From NCBI RefSeq assembly GCF_021390595.1, contig NZ_JAJEJR010000001.1, positions 2,790,001-2,854,000 of the forward strand: a DNA stretch of 64,000 nucleotides, in the 5' to 3' direction. The position numbers and the translations under genes were made by a program. Of this stretch, positions 31,701 to 41,415 are shown piece after piece. The notes below the pieces were generated by a model, which was given only the letters and a program-made list of their open reading frames with translations, did no database searches and was not told the origin of the DNA. The stretch's first letter is position 1; each line of letters begins with the position of its first letter. Source of the stretch: Paraburkholderia sp. HP33-1. GTDB lineage: Bacteria; Pseudomonadota; Gammaproteobacteria; Burkholderiales; Burkholderiaceae.

Positions 31701-32726
31701 ATGCGTCGCGCGTTGGTTATCGCACCGAACTGGATCGGTGACGCATTGATGGCGCAGCCGCTGTTTGCGCGCCTCGTGAAATTGCATCCGCGCATCGTCA
31801 TCGACGCGGTGGCGCCCAGCTGGGTCGCCCCCGTGCTCGAACGCATGCCGGAAATCCGCGACGTCTACGCGACCGATCTCGCGCACGGCAAACTGCAGAT
31901 GCTGCGCCGCTGGCAGCTCTCGAGCGATCTGCGCGACGTCGGCTACGACGCGGCCTACGTGCTGCCGAACTCGTTCAAGTCGGCGCTGATTCCGTGGCTG
32001 GCGGGCATTCCGCTGCGCATCGGCTACACCGGCGAGAGCCGCTACGGCGTGCTGAACGTGCGTCACGCGAATCCGCGCAAGGACGAACGTCCGCCGATGG
32101 TCGGCCACTACGCCGCCCTCGCCTACGCGCCCGGCGCCAAGGTCCCCGAGGATCTGGCGATGCCGCGCCTCGACACGGATCTGAACGAGGCGTCGCGCGT
32201 GTCGGCGCGCTTCAATCTCGATACGCGCGTGCCGCTGCTGGTGTTTTGCCCCGGCGCCGAGTACGGTCCCGCGAAGCGCTGGCCGCCCGAGCACTTCGCG
32301 TCGCTCGCGCAGATGGTCGGCCAGTCGTTCCCGTACACGCAGATCGTCGCGCTCGGCTCGCCGAAAGACGCGCCGCTCGCGCAGGCGATCGCCGAGAAAG
32401 CGCCGAACGTGCGCAACCTGTGCGGCCAGACTGCGCTCGGCGAGGCCTGTGCGCTGATCTCGCGGGCCAATGCGGTCGTCACCAACGACTCCGGCCTGAT
32501 GCACGTCACCGCGGCGCTGCGCCGTCCGCTCGTGGCCGTCTACGGATCGACCGATCCGCGCCACACGCCGCCCTTGTCCGAGCTCGCAAAGGTACAATGG
32601 CTTCATCTCGAATGCAGCCCCTGTTTTGAGCGTGAGTGCCCACTCGGTCATCTGAACTGCCTGAAGCAGCTGAGCGCCGAGCAGGTTTTCGGCGATTTGC
32701 GCGGCATGCTGCTCGCGCAGCGCTGA
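31701..32726 (+). CDS. waaF: Lipopolysaccharide heptosyltransferase II
   Basis: Adds the second L-glycero-D-manno-heptose to the LPS inner core. 341 residues, GT9 family. The start MRRALVIAPNWIGDALMAQP is typical, as are CPGAEYGPAKRWPPEHFA and the C-terminal VTNDSGLMHVTAAL with VYGSTDPRHTPPLS. The ATG at 31701 is the natural family start; the reading frame is open further upstream, but only with low-complexity residues. The 237 bp before it show no gene. Confidence 0.94.
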   Translation: MRRALVIAPNWIGDALMAQPLFARLVKLHPRIVIDAVAPSWVAPVLERMPEIRDVYATDLAHGKLQMLRRWQLSSDLRDVGYDAAYVLPNSFKSALIPWLAGIPLRIGYTGESRYGVLNVRHANPRKDERPPMVGHYAALAYAPGAKVPEDLAMPRLDTDLNEASRVSARFNLDTRVPLLVFCPGAEYGPAKRWPPEHFASLAQMVGQSFPYTQIVALGSPKDAPLAQAIAEKAPNVRNLCGQTALGEACALISRANAVVTNDSGLMHVTAALRRPLVAVYGSTDPRHTPPLSELAKVQWLHLECSPCFERECPLGHLNCLKQLSAEQVFGDLRGMLLAQR

Positions 32727-32893
32727 GCAAACTGGTACTTGCACGCAACACCGCACGCCCCCGAGCGCGTCGCGTCATGTTCGCGCCTTGCGGCGCGGGC
32801 AAGCTGACGCCGGGGAGCGAGGGTCCGGCGCATTGGACCGTCCCGCTACCGCAGACCCGCAACCGCGCGCCGCGCACAAGAGACTGACGAGCC

Positions 32894-33340
32894 ATGCCAC
32901 GTTTTGCCCATATCTTCGAAGCCGCCGCCGATACCCTGAACGCCTACTATCAGGCCGTCGCCGAGGTCAATATCGACAGCTTGATGGGCTTGTGGATCGA
33001 CGAGGAGTTCGTCAGCTGCATCTGCGCGGACGGCTCGCATCTGCACGGTCTCGAGAGCATCCGCAATGGCTTGCAGGCCCAGCTCGAAGCGATGCCGGTG
33101 TCGATCGAGCCGCTCGACATCCGCGTTTATGACAGCCTCGGCACCGTCGTCTATGCAATTGCCGAAGCGCATCGCCCGGCCGACCCGACCGCCATGCCCA
33201 CGATGGTTTTCACCACCTACGTGATGGTCCACGAACGCGGCGAATGGCGCATTGCGCATATTCACGCGAGCCCGATGCCGAACGAGACCGCCAGCCAGTT
33301 CGCGACGAAGATGCGGCATGGCCAGGGCCCGCTGCACTGA
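32894..33340 (+). CDS. NTF2/SnoaL-like protein
   Basis: A 148-residue protein with the cone-shaped NTF2-like pattern: an N-terminal helix (AADTLNAYYQAVAEVNIDSLMGLWIDEE), then beta strands (VSCICADGSHLHGLESIRNG; YVMVHERGEWRIAHIHASP). This is the DUF4440/SnoaL-type fold. Function unknown; some relatives are steroid isomerase- or ketosteroid-like. It sits between waaF and the YheT hydrolase. Confidence 0.8.
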   Translation: MPRFAHIFEAAADTLNAYYQAVAEVNIDSLMGLWIDEEFVSCICADGSHLHGLESIRNGLQAQLEAMPVSIEPLDIRVYDSLGTVVYAIAEAHRPADPTAMPTMVFTTYVMVHERGEWRIAHIHASPMPNETASQFATKMRHGQGPLH

Positions 33341-33400
33341 CGCGCGGCACCGCTGAAGCTTCAGGTTCACGCTTTTTCGCTTTCTCGCTTTTCCGCCGGT

Positions 33401-34453
33401 ATGAGTTCGACGCCCGATAGACCCGCTTCCCCCAGTACGGCCCCCGCCAGGGTGGCGGCCGCCGTCGAGCCGACCGTCGAGCTGCTGTACCGCGCGCCCC
33501 TGTGGCTGCCGAACCGGCATGCGCAGACCATCGTCCCGTCGCTGTTCGCGCGCCGCCCCGCGGTATCGTTTCGACGCGAGCGCTGGGACACGCCCGACGG
33601 CGATTTCATCGATCTCGACTGGGTCGCGCACGATAGCCCACCCACCGATACCGCACCGCTCTTCGTGCTGTTTCACGGACTCGAAGGCAGTTCGTCATCG
33701 CACTACGCGGCTACGCTGATGGCCGCCGCGCGCGAATACGGCTGGCACGGCGTAGTGCCGCACTTTCGTAGCTGCAGCGGTCCGCTGAACCGGCTGCCGC
33801 GCTTCTACCATCTCGCCGACAGCAACGAGGCCGACTGGATCCTGCGCCGCCTGCGCGCCGCGCATCGCGGGCCGGTGGTCGCGGCGGGCGTGTCGCTCGG
33901 CGGGAACGTGCTGCTGCGCTGGCTCGGCGAGCGACAAAACGATGCGGCGCAGGTGGTGTCGGCCGCCGCCGCGATTTCGACGCCGATCGATGTCCATGCG
34001 GGCGGCCGCGCGCTGTCGCAGGGCTTTGGTCTCGTCTACACGCGCAGCTTCCTGAAGACGCTGAAGCACAAGGCCAACCAGAAACTCGAGCAGTACCCGG
34101 GCCTGTTCGACCGCGACGCGATGCTCGCGAGCCGCACGATGTACGAATTCGACAACGTCGTGACCGCGCCGCTGCACGGCTTTCGCAATACCGACGACTA
34201 CTGGAGCAGCGCGACCACCCGCCCGCTGCTGCCGCACATTCAGGTGCCGACGCTCGTGCTCAACGCCCGCAACGACCCGTTCCTGCCGGCCGAGGCGCTG
34301 CCGTCGCGGCATGAGGTGTCGGCGGCGGTCGAGCTTTATCAGCCGGAACAAGGCGGCCATGCGGGCTTCATGACCGGGCCGTTCCCGGGCCGCATCGACT
34401 GGCTGTCGCGGCGCGTGTTCAGCTATCTGGAGCGGCACGTCGATCATGGATGA
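33401..34453 (+). CDS. YheT-family alpha/beta hydrolase
   Basis: A 350-residue alpha/beta hydrolase of the YheT (ABHD1/2/3-like) family. LLYRAPLWLPNRHAQTIVPSL is the family start; VLFHGLEGSSSSHYA supplies the oxyanion region; the nucleophile Ser is in VAAGVSLGGNVLLRWLGE; the catalytic Asp is in NARNDPFLP and the His in GGHAGFM. Probably an esterase acting on short acyl chains; the substrate is unknown. Its end overlaps the next gene by 8 bp. Confidence 0.9.
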   Translation: MSSTPDRPASPSTAPARVAAAVEPTVELLYRAPLWLPNRHAQTIVPSLFARRPAVSFRRERWDTPDGDFIDLDWVAHDSPPTDTAPLFVLFHGLEGSSSSHYAATLMAAAREYGWHGVVPHFRSCSGPLNRLPRFYHLADSNEADWILRRLRAAHRGPVVAAGVSLGGNVLLRWLGERQNDAAQVVSAAAAISTPIDVHAGGRALSQGFGLVYTRSFLKTLKHKANQKLEQYPGLFDRDAMLASRTMYEFDNVVTAPLHGFRNTDDYWSSATTRPLLPHIQVPTLVLNARNDPFLPAEALPSRHEVSAAVELYQPEQGGHAGFMTGPFPGRIDWLSRRVFSYLERHVDHG

Positions 34454-35021
34454 CATCGTCAAACAGTCGTTGGCCAAATGGCCGAACGTGCCGAGCTGCA
34501 CCGGCTGGCTGATGCTCGATCGGCGCGGCAACTGGCGCATGCGCGACGAAGCGGCCCAGGCGATCGGCGCGCCCGGCGCGCCGATCCGGCACGAAGCGCT
34601 GCTTGGCTTCATCAACCGGAACTACGAGGCCGATGAGCGCGGGCAATGGTTTTTCCAGAACGGGCCGCAGCGTGTCTATGTCGAGCTGGGTTATACGCCG
34701 TGGGTGGTCAGGTTATCCGCGGACACGAATGGGACGCTCGCGTTGCACGACCAGAGCGGCGGCGCGTTCGAACCGGCGGAGGTGTTCGTCGATGAAGATG
34801 GCGGCATTCTGTTCGCCGATCACTCGCAGCCGGCGCGCATCGCCGTCCTGCATGATCACGACCTCGAGATCTTCTGCGACCACGCAACGCTCGCCGACGA
34901 TGGCTCGTTGAGCGGCGCATTCCACTGGAGCGTGCAGGTCACGTTGCCGCTGCAAAGCGTGCGACGCGATCAGGTGGCCGCGCGCTTTGGCTTCGTCGCG
35001 AGCCCGGCGGCGCAAGTCTGA
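34446..35021 (+). CDS. Conserved hypothetical protein, translationally coupled to the YheT hydrolase
   Basis: A 191-residue soluble protein with no membrane segment or signal peptide. It starts MDDIVKQSLAKWPNVPSCTGWLMLDRRGNWRM and has many Trp/Phe and acidic residues. It overlaps the YheT gene by 8 bp, so the two are made together. I recognise it as a conserved Burkholderiales protein but cannot name a function or a domain with certainty. Confidence 0.75.
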   Translation: MDDIVKQSLAKWPNVPSCTGWLMLDRRGNWRMRDEAAQAIGAPGAPIRHEALLGFINRNYEADERGQWFFQNGPQRVYVELGYTPWVVRLSADTNGTLALHDQSGGAFEPAEVFVDEDGGILFADHSQPARIAVLHDHDLEIFCDHATLADDGSLSGAFHWSVQVTLPLQSVRRDQVAARFGFVASPAAQV

Positions 35022-35052
35022 CGCCCGCACCGGCGCGCGCTCACGTGCACCC

Positions 35053-36777
35053 CTACCCCTTTTCGTCGAGCCGCTCTTCCTTGTAGCGGTTCTCCATCTC
35101 GTGCAGACGCGCATCGACGGTCGCGAGGTCGTAGTAGCCGATCGTCTTCAGGTCGCGCGCGTCCTTTAACTGCCGGATCGCCGACGGCCACGCCCCCTCC
35201 AGCGCGAATTTCTCCGCCATCGCGCGATGCTGCGTCAACGCATCGCCACTGCCCGCGCTCGCCTGCGCGAGATACAGCCACCACGCGGATTGATCGGGAT
35301 GCGCCTGGGTTTCCCGCCTCGCCAGGGACTGGGCGTCGGTGAAACGGTGCAGCGTCAGCAGCGTGCGGATATGAATGTCGATCGCGGCGTTCGATTGCGG
35401 CCAGCGCTTCTGCGCGAACTCGGCCAGATGCGCGGCTTCGTCGGCGTGACCGGCGGACCGCGCGATGTCGGCCGCGAGCACGTCGAGGCTCGCCGAATCG
35501 CGCTCGGGCTCGCCTTCGTCACGCGCGCTCGAGACGAACGTCGCGCGCGCGTTCGCGAGCGACGCCGCCGCGTCGTCGTAGCGCTCGAGCAGCATTTGCC
35601 CGTACGCGATGCCGTACCAGTTCGCCGCGACGTTCAGCGCGGTGCGGTCGTCGATTTCCGAGCGCAGCCGCGAAATCTCGTCCGCGTAATCGCTGCGCGA
35701 GTGGACCTCCAACAGACGGGAACGCGCCCGCACGAAGCCGTACTCGGAGTCCTGATGCGGTTGCCGGTACGGCGCGCGGCGCGCGCGGTCTTCCATGTCG
35801 GCAATGCGCTCGCCCGTCAGCGGATGAGTGCGTGCATAGGCCGGAACGCCGTTTTCGTTCATCGCCGCGCGATCGAGCCGGTGGAAGAACGCCGGCATCG
35901 CATACGGGTCGTAACCGGCGCCGGCAAGCAGCAGAAAGCCGACGCGGTCCGCTTCGTGCTCGGCCGAGCGCGAGAAGCGCAACTGGCTGTCGACCGCATA
36001 GGCTTCGCTGCCGAGCACGATCGCGCTGCCGAGGTCGCCGCTATGCGCGAGCACGCCAGCCAGCACGCCGAACAGCACACCGGCGAGCGCCGCATAGCCG
36101 CTGCGCTCGCTGTTCGAGATCATCCGCGAAATGTGCCGCTGCAGCACGTGTCCCATCTCATGACCGAGCACCGAAGCGAGCTCGGACTCGGTCTGCGTCG
36201 CCACGATCAGCCCGGTGTTCACGCCGATGAAACCGCCCGGCAGCGAAAACGCGTTGATCTGTGCGTCGCGCACCGCGAACAGTTCGAAGTCCGGACGATA
36301 GCCGCCGATGTACAGCGCGCTGGCCGCCGCCGCGAGCCTGGCCGCGACCGAATTCAGGTAGTCGCGCACGAGCCAGTCGTCGAGATAGTCGGGGTCGCGG
36401 CGCAACTCGCGCATCACGCGCTCGCCGAGCTTGCGCTCCGCCTGCGGGGTCAGCGAGCCGGCCCCGCCGCTGCCGAGATCGGGCAATTGCTGCGCGGCGA
36501 TCGGTGCGCGCCAGTCGCTGCGGCCGGCGGTGCTGCCATTGCCGCCGCCGTTGGAGAAGCGGCTCTGCGCACCGCCATAGGTGCCGAACACGCCGCGCGC
36601 GATATCGGACGGCAGGATCGGATCGGCGTAAGCGTCGGTCGGGCCGCTGACGAGCGGCGCCTCCGAAGACGACGTGTCCGCTTCGACGGCCGCCCCGCTG
36701 GTCGCTTGCGCGAATGCGCCCGGCGGCATCGCGAGCGCGACGCAAAGCACTGCAGCGAGGAACCGTTCTGGATGCAT
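35053..36777 (-). CDS. BepA-like periplasmic M48 metalloprotease with TPR tail
   Basis: Outer-membrane quality-control protease, 574 residues. Signal peptide [17 protein letters not shown], ending at AFAQ (residue 24). The M48 domain contains the zinc motif HEMGH (206-210) in [15 protein letters not shown], followed by [21 protein letters not shown] with the third ligand Glu. The C-terminal half (about 350-560) is helical with TPR-like repeats, as in BepA (YfgC), which helps assemble LptD and beta-barrels. It stands alone, facing the upstream gene convergently. An alternative longer start at 36891 lacks a signal peptide. Confidence 0.9.
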   Translation of the reverse strand: MHPERFLAAVLCVALAMPPGAFAQATSGAAVEADTSSSEAPLVSGPTDAYADPILPSDIARGVFGTYGGAQSRFSNGGGNGSTAGRSDWRAPIAAQQLPDLGSGGAGSLTPQAERKLGERVMRELRRDPDYLDDWLVRDYLNSVAARLAAAASALYIGGYRPDFELFAVRDAQINAFSLPGGFIGVNTGLIVATQTESELASVLGHEMGHVLQRHISRMISNSERSGYAALAGVLFGVLAGVLAHSGDLGSAIVLGSEAYAVDSQLRFSRSAEHEADRVGFLLLAGAGYDPYAMPAFFHRLDRAAMNENGVPAYARTHPLTGERIADMEDRARRAPYRQPHQDSEYGFVRARSRLLEVHSRSDYADEISRLRSEIDDRTALNVAANWYGIAYGQMLLERYDDAAASLANARATFVSSARDEGEPERDSASLDVLAADIARSAGHADEAAHLAEFAQKRWPQSNAAIDIHIRTLLTLHRFTDAQSLARRETQAHPDQSAWWLYLAQASAGSGDALTQHRAMAEKFALEGAWPSAIRQLKDARDLKTIGYYDLATVDARLHEMENRYKEERLDEKG

Positions 36778-36964
36778 CGCGAAGCCCGTCAGACGAAGTC
36801 GAAAAGCGCCGCCCGCGGCCCGGACTAAGATAACGGGCAGAGGCGTCGCAGGACACGCACAAGGCAAAACGCAGAGCACGACACAGCGCAAGTGTAACCA
36901 GTCGGCGCGACGATTCGAGGCCGCGCCGCACTGCTATGATAGGCGCCCTCTGAAGGAGCCAACC

Positions 36965-37444
36965 ATGCCTGAACTCACTCATTTCGATGCAGCCGGCGAC
37001 GCGCATATGGTGGATGTCGGCGGCAAGCAGGAGACGAAGCGCATCGCGATCGCGCGAGGCTCGATCCGCATGCTGCCCGGCACGTTCGCGCTGATCCGCG
37101 ACGGCAACGCCAAAAAAGGCGACGTGATCGGCGTCGCGCGCATCGCGGCGATCCAGGCCTCGAAGCGCACCGCCGATCTGATTCCGCTGTGCCATCCGCT
37201 CGCGCTGACACGCGTGAAGGCCGATTTCGAACTCGACGAGCAGATGCCGGGCGTGCATTGCACGGTTCAGGTGGAGACGTTCGGGCGCACGGGCGTCGAA
37301 ATGGAAGCGCTCACCGCCGTGCAGGTCGGGCTGCTGACCGTGTACGACATGTGCAAGGCGGTCGATCGCGGCATGGTCATCACCGATGTGAAGGTGATGG
37401 AAAAGCACGGCGGGAAGTCGGGGGATTGGGTCGCGCAGGGTTGA
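36965..37444 (+). CDS. moaC: Cyclic pyranopterin monophosphate synthase
   Basis: Molybdenum cofactor synthesis: completes cPMP formation from the MoaA product. 159 residues, the normal size. Motifs [19 protein letters not shown] and [27 protein letters not shown] contain the catalytic Asp and Lys residues. AAGGAG sits ahead of the ATG. It is followed 31 bp later by a MazG-like gene. Confidence 0.96.
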   Translation: MPELTHFDAAGDAHMVDVGGKQETKRIAIARGSIRMLPGTFALIRDGNAKKGDVIGVARIAAIQASKRTADLIPLCHPLALTRVKADFELDEQMPGVHCTVQVETFGRTGVEMEALTAVQVGLLTVYDMCKAVDRGMVITDVKVMEKHGGKSGDWVAQG

Positions 37445-37475
37445 AGCGCGGTTCGACAACTATCCGGATAGCAAG

Positions 37476-37826
37476 ATGACCATCGACGAACTGCTCAAGC
37501 AGCTACTGGCGTTTCGTGACGCGCGCGATTGGCAGCAGTTTCATACGCTGCGCAACCTGATCGTCTCCACTGGCATCGAAGCCGGCGAGCTACTGGAGAC
37601 GATCCAGTGGAAGACCGATGCGCAGATCGACGCGCTGCTTCGCGATCCGGCGGAATCGACGAACCTCAGGCACGAGTGCGCCGACGTGTTCATGTACCTG
37701 CTGCTGGTCGCCCATACCGCGGGCTTCGATCTCGTGGACGCGGCGGCGGAAAAGCTGAAGCTGAACGAAGCGCGCTACCCCGTCGACAAGGCGAGAGGCA
37801 CGGCCGCGAAGTATTCCGAGCTTTGA
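37476..37826 (+). CDS. MazG-like nucleotide pyrophosphohydrolase
   Basis: A 116-residue all-alpha NTP pyrophosphatase of the RS21-C6/MazG-like group. The metal-binding set is IEAGELLETIQW plus HECADVFMYLLLVAH (an ExxE ... ExxD pattern). Relatives hydrolyse dCTP and modified pyrimidine nucleotides, which keeps the nucleotide pool clean. Probably cotranscribed with moaC. Confidence 0.88.
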   Translation: MTIDELLKQLLAFRDARDWQQFHTLRNLIVSTGIEAGELLETIQWKTDAQIDALLRDPAESTNLRHECADVFMYLLLVAHTAGFDLVDAAAEKLKLNEARYPVDKARGTAAKYSEL

Positions 37827-37836
37827 ACTTCGAGGC

Positions 37837-37872
37837 GCGCAGGCTTGAGCGCCAAAGCGCCCAAGCTTGCGC
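37837..37872. terminator. Hairpin between convergent genes (possible terminator)
   Basis: A 16-bp stem with two non-Watson-Crick positions (GCGCAGGCTTGAGCGC and GCGCCCAAGCTTGCGC) around a CAAA loop. It lies between the convergent MazG-like and pglL genes. No T-tract follows on either strand, so termination is only likely. Confidence 0.45.
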
Positions 37873-37879
37873 AGCACGA

Positions 37880-39664
37880 TCAATCGTCGTCGCCGTTGTC
37901 GTCCGGCGTCGCATCGGCCGCCGGTGTGCCGTAGCGCTTCACCAACTGCTCCTTGAAGCCCGCGAGCGACTTCTGCTCGTCGACGAGCTCGTACAGATAG
38001 CCGAGCTGTGCGGGCCAGTCCTTCAGTTCCTCCGCGAAAATCCGCAGACGTTCGACCGTATCGAGCGCCGCCGCGGTGTCGCCGGTCAATGCCTGCAGCA
38101 CCGCATAGCGACGCAGCACCGTCTCGCCCGGCAACAACGCGATCGCCTGCTTGTGCATCGCGAGCTTGCGTTGCAGGTTCAGCGGATTCATCGGCTGCAG
38201 CGTCGCGAGGCCGTATTCGCCCCAGGAGCCGAACAGGACCGACGGGTCCGCGCCGTACTGCTCGGCCGGACGCGCGCCGTAGTACAGCACCTCGGCGCGC
38301 GCATAGTCGCGATACACCGGATACAGCGCGGCGAGTCCGCCGAACACCACGACCGCGAACGCGCCGAACGACACGCCTGCGGGCACCACGCGCAACGGCC
38401 GTGTTTCGAGCAAGCCGAACACGAACATCGCGGGCAACAGGAAGAACATGTACTGCTGCGGATACTCGACGAGCGCATGCATCGTCAGCACGCCGATCAG
38501 CGCGATGCCGAATACGCGCGCGGCGCTTTGCGGCGCACGCACGACGCGCACGAGCCACGCGACCAGACCCACGAGCACGATCGCGAGACCGATCAGGCCG
38601 GCTTTCGCGAGCAGGTCGATAAAGATGTCGTGCGAGTTGTTGGCGATCTCAACTCCGCCCAGCTGCCTGACGAGCGCGAACTGATAGCCCGGGAATTCGC
38701 CCCAGCCGACGCCGAGCAGCGGATGCGCCTTGAACATCGTCCAGCCGTATTTCCACAGCGCGAGGCGCGGCGCGATCTGGCCGGCGTCCTGGAAGCGCTC
38801 GGCGGCCGACTGCGCGAGCCCGAGGTGATAACGCACGTTGGCCCAGCGGATCAGCGCATTGACCACGAAGAACAGCACCCCGAGCGCGATCGGAACCAGC
38901 CATTCACGGTTGCTGCGGCGCAGTTGCGGCTCGTTGCGCGTCTGCGCGAAGGCCATCCAGAAGCCGGCCACGACGATCACACCCATTTGCAGCCACGGAC
39001 CGCGCGACACGGTCAGCGCGAGTCCGGCTGAGAAAATCGTCGACACGAGCAGCCAGACCGGCACCGCGATGCGGCGCGTCTGCACGAGATACAGCGCGCC
39101 CGCCATCGCGAACGCGATATACGTCGCGAGATGGTTCGCCTGCGCCATGTTGCCGAACGGCCGGCGCTCGACGATCACGTTATACGCGACGACGAACGGC
39201 GCGACTCGCGTCTCGAGGTGAAGCAGCTGGATCACCTGGCTGAACACCGCAAACAGACCGCCGACGATCAGCGCCCCCGCCGCCCAGCGCAAGGCGGTTT
39301 CATCGAGCTTCACGCGCGTGAAGCCATAGCCCACGTGCACGGCCATCCATGCGGCCAGCAGGAAGCCCGCGCCGAGCCAGTTCATCGACGGTTGCGCGAC
39401 CGGCAGCACCAGCGTCTGCACGACCAGCACAAGGCCGAACAGCAATGGCACTAGCGCGACCGTGGGCGACGCGAAGCTCACGCGCGGCCGCGTGGTCGCG
39501 ACCAGCAGCACGACGGCCGCGCCGGTCAGCAGATACAGCGCGAGCGAGGTGAATTCGGCGTAGAAGGTTGGGATCGGATACGTATGGTTGGCAACCGCAT
39601 AGGGCAGGATCAACGCAAGAGCCAGCAGTACGAGAGACAGGTAGCGCGCGAAAGGGGTCGGCAT
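37880..39664 (-). CDS. pglL: PglL-family O-oligosaccharyltransferase (Wzy_C domain)
   Basis: Polytopic inner-membrane protein, 594 residues, moving glycans from undecaprenyl-pyrophosphate carriers onto Ser/Thr of exported proteins. About 11-13 helices in the first 420 residues, with the conserved periplasmic-loop segment NNSHDIFIDLLAKAGLIG of O-antigen-ligase-type (Wzy_C) proteins. A soluble tail of about 150 residues, rich in acidic residues, closes it. It begins 151 bp after the pilin gene, the arrangement known for PglL/PilO-type enzymes dedicated to or adjacent to a pilin. The start at 39664 leads directly into the first helix. Confidence 0.9.
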   Translation of the reverse strand: MPTPFARYLSLVLLALALILPYAVANHTYPIPTFYAEFTSLALYLLTGAAVVLLVATTRPRVSFASPTVALVPLLFGLVLVVQTLVLPVAQPSMNWLGAGFLLAAWMAVHVGYGFTRVKLDETALRWAAGALIVGGLFAVFSQVIQLLHLETRVAPFVVAYNVIVERRPFGNMAQANHLATYIAFAMAGALYLVQTRRIAVPVWLLVSTIFSAGLALTVSRGPWLQMGVIVVAGFWMAFAQTRNEPQLRRSNREWLVPIALGVLFFVVNALIRWANVRYHLGLAQSAAERFQDAGQIAPRLALWKYGWTMFKAHPLLGVGWGEFPGYQFALVRQLGGVEIANNSHDIFIDLLAKAGLIGLAIVLVGLVAWLVRVVRAPQSAARVFGIALIGVLTMHALVEYPQQYMFFLLPAMFVFGLLETRPLRVVPAGVSFGAFAVVVFGGLAALYPVYRDYARAEVLYYGARPAEQYGADPSVLFGSWGEYGLATLQPMNPLNLQRKLAMHKQAIALLPGETVLRRYAVLQALTGDTAAALDTVERLRIFAEELKDWPAQLGYLYELVDEQKSLAGFKEQLVKRYGTPAADATPDDNGDDD

Positions 39665-39815
39665 CGAATCAACAGTGGGCGTCAGCAACCGGCGCACTAT
39701 ACAAAAAATTCGTTGCACTGTGCGCCGGCCCGGCCGAAATAGGCGCAAAACCCGCCTTTTACGTTGCGGCTCCGACTCCTGCGGTCAGCGCCCGGTCACT
39801 CACGCGTTGGCCTCC

Positions 39816-40391
39816 TTACGAACGGCATTCGGGCGGTGCCAGATTCGCGGCGAGCGTCGGCGCTTCGATGGGCATCGGCCCCGAGCCCGGCGCCGGCAAC
39901 GACGACGCGCTCTTGCCGCCCGCAAAGCATTCCCACGTCAGCGCGCCGCCCAGCACCGCGTCCTTGCTCAACGCGACACGCGCGCTCGGGGCATCCGCGT
40001 TGTCCGGCACCGAAGGCACCAGCGTCAGCGTGTTGGCACCGGCCTGCGCGACGCGCGTCGTGTACGTGATCGAGATCTGGCCGGTGTCGTCGTCGATCTG
40101 GATGGACTCGACGTTGCGCGTGGCGGGCGGCGACGCATAACCGCCGCTGAACGCGTTGCCGCTCGCGGCGTTTTCGGCCACCGCGAGCCGCGCCGATGCC
40201 GCGAGCGACAAGCCCTCGCCGACCCGGCTACGCGCCAGATAGTCCTGATACGCGGGAATGGCGTAGGCCGCGATCACGCCGACGATCGCGAGCACGATCA
40301 TCAGCTCGATCAGCGTGAAGCCGACGCCGCAGCGGCGCGACGCTCGGGTGGATTGAGAGTAAGGAAAATATGGCAGCGGGGTAACGATCAT
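39816..40391 (-). CDS. pilA: Type IV pilin (major pilin-like)
   Basis: Pilin precursor of 191 residues. It has a leader of about 23 residues ending Gly, then the N-methylated Phe and the helix [20 protein letters not shown] with Glu5; the cleavage site is [10 protein letters not shown]. The globular domain ends with two Cys (ECFAGGK ... PPECRS) forming the D-region loop. The loop is Ser/Ala/Pro-rich ([11 protein letters not shown]), suitable for O-glycosylation by the adjacent PglL. The ATG at 40391 has AGGAG 8 nt upstream. The leader is longer than the usual 6-8 residues. Confidence 0.88.
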   Translation of the reverse strand: MIVTPLPYFPYSQSTRASRRCGVGFTLIELMIVLAIVGVIAAYAIPAYQDYLARSRVGEGLSLAASARLAVAENAASGNAFSGGYASPPATRNVESIQIDDDTGQISITYTTRVAQAGANTLTLVPSVPDNADAPSARVALSKDAVLGGALTWECFAGGKSASSLPAPGSGPMPIEAPTLAANLAPPECRS

Positions 40392-40547
40392 CGGCAGACT
40401 CCTGATACGAGAAACGCCTGGCCCGCGAATCGGGAACAGGCGCATTGATCGTAGCGAGCGAGGCTCGCGCGTCACAGTCAGCCGGATGGCCAGGCTTGCG
40501 TTCGGACGGCACCACGGTTTAGGCAGCGGCTCGCGGCGGCCCCACGC

Positions 40548-41252
40548 TCACACCGCCGCGCGTTTCACGTTACGGCGCTTCAGCAGATAACCAACGATCA
40601 CGACGAACAGCGCGCCCGCGACGCTCATCCCGTACTCGGCGACGGGCGTGTCGAGGATCGGCCAGCGGTCGCCGGCCGGGTCGTTGATGATCAGGCCGCC
40701 CGCAATCCAGCCGAGCAGGGCCGCGCCGAACAGCACGATGGACGGAAAGCGATCGAGCAGCTTCAGAATCTGCTGGCTACCCCACACGATCAGCGGAATG
40801 CTCACCACAAGGCCAAAGATCACCAGGGCCAGCCGATGCTCCTGCTCCGCGGCTTCGGCCGCGCCCGCGATCGCGATCACGTTGTCGACGCTCATCACCG
40901 CATCGGCGACGATGATCGTCTTCACCGCCGAGATCAGCTTGTCGGCCGGCTTCACGTTCTCATGTGCGTCGTGCGCCGGCGAGAGCAGACGCACCCCGAT
41001 CCACAGCAGCAGCACGCCGCCCGCGAACTTCAGGAACGGCACGTCGAGCAGCACGACCGCGAACGCGATCAGCACGACCCGCAGCGCGATCGCGCCGACG
41101 GTCCCCCACACGATGCCGCGCATGCGCTGCGACTGCGGCAGGTTGCGGCAGGCGAGCGCGATCACGACCGCGTTGTCGCCGCCGAGCAGAACGTCGATGA
41201 CGATGATCTGAAAGACCGCGCCCCAATGAAGGGTCGTGAAGAATTCGAGCAT
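40548..41252 (-). CDS. TerC-family integral membrane protein (YjbE subgroup)
   Basis: A 234-residue membrane protein of the TerC family with seven or more helices. Its paired Asp motifs are VIDVLLGGDNAVVIALA in TM1-2 and VADAVMSVDNVIAIAG in the middle; these are the proposed metal-binding sites. Relatives export Mn2+ or load metal onto exported enzymes. The ATG at 41252 gives the standard start MLEFFTTLHW. Alone downstream of sucD and a terminator. Confidence 0.88.
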   Translation of the reverse strand: MLEFFTTLHWGAVFQIIVIDVLLGGDNAVVIALACRNLPQSQRMRGIVWGTVGAIALRVVLIAFAVVLLDVPFLKFAGGVLLLWIGVRLLSPAHDAHENVKPADKLISAVKTIIVADAVMSVDNVIAIAGAAEAAEQEHRLALVIFGLVVSIPLIVWGSQQILKLLDRFPSIVLFGAALLGWIAGGLIINDPAGDRWPILDTPVAEYGMSVAGALFVVIVGYLLKRRNVKRAAV

Positions 41253-41310
41253 GGAAAAAAGAATCAGAAAAGTCGGCCGGGCGGACAGAAACCCTGCACA
41301 AGCGCGGACG

Positions 41311-41345
41311 AAAAAAAGCGGGGGAGTCTGCACTCCCCCGCTTTT
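41311..41345 (-). terminator. Terminator of the sucC-sucD operon
   Basis: Stem GCGGGGGAGT (41318-41327), CTGC loop, ACTCCCCCGC (41332-41341), flanked by AAAAAAA on one side and TTTT on the other. Read on the minus strand it ends in seven T residues about 70 bp past the sucD stop. Confidence 0.92.
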
Positions 41346-41415
41346 CGGGACCGCCGCTCACGAAAGGACTTCGTAAGCGTATCAAAAACGCGCGCCTACG
41401 GCACGCGAATTCGAT

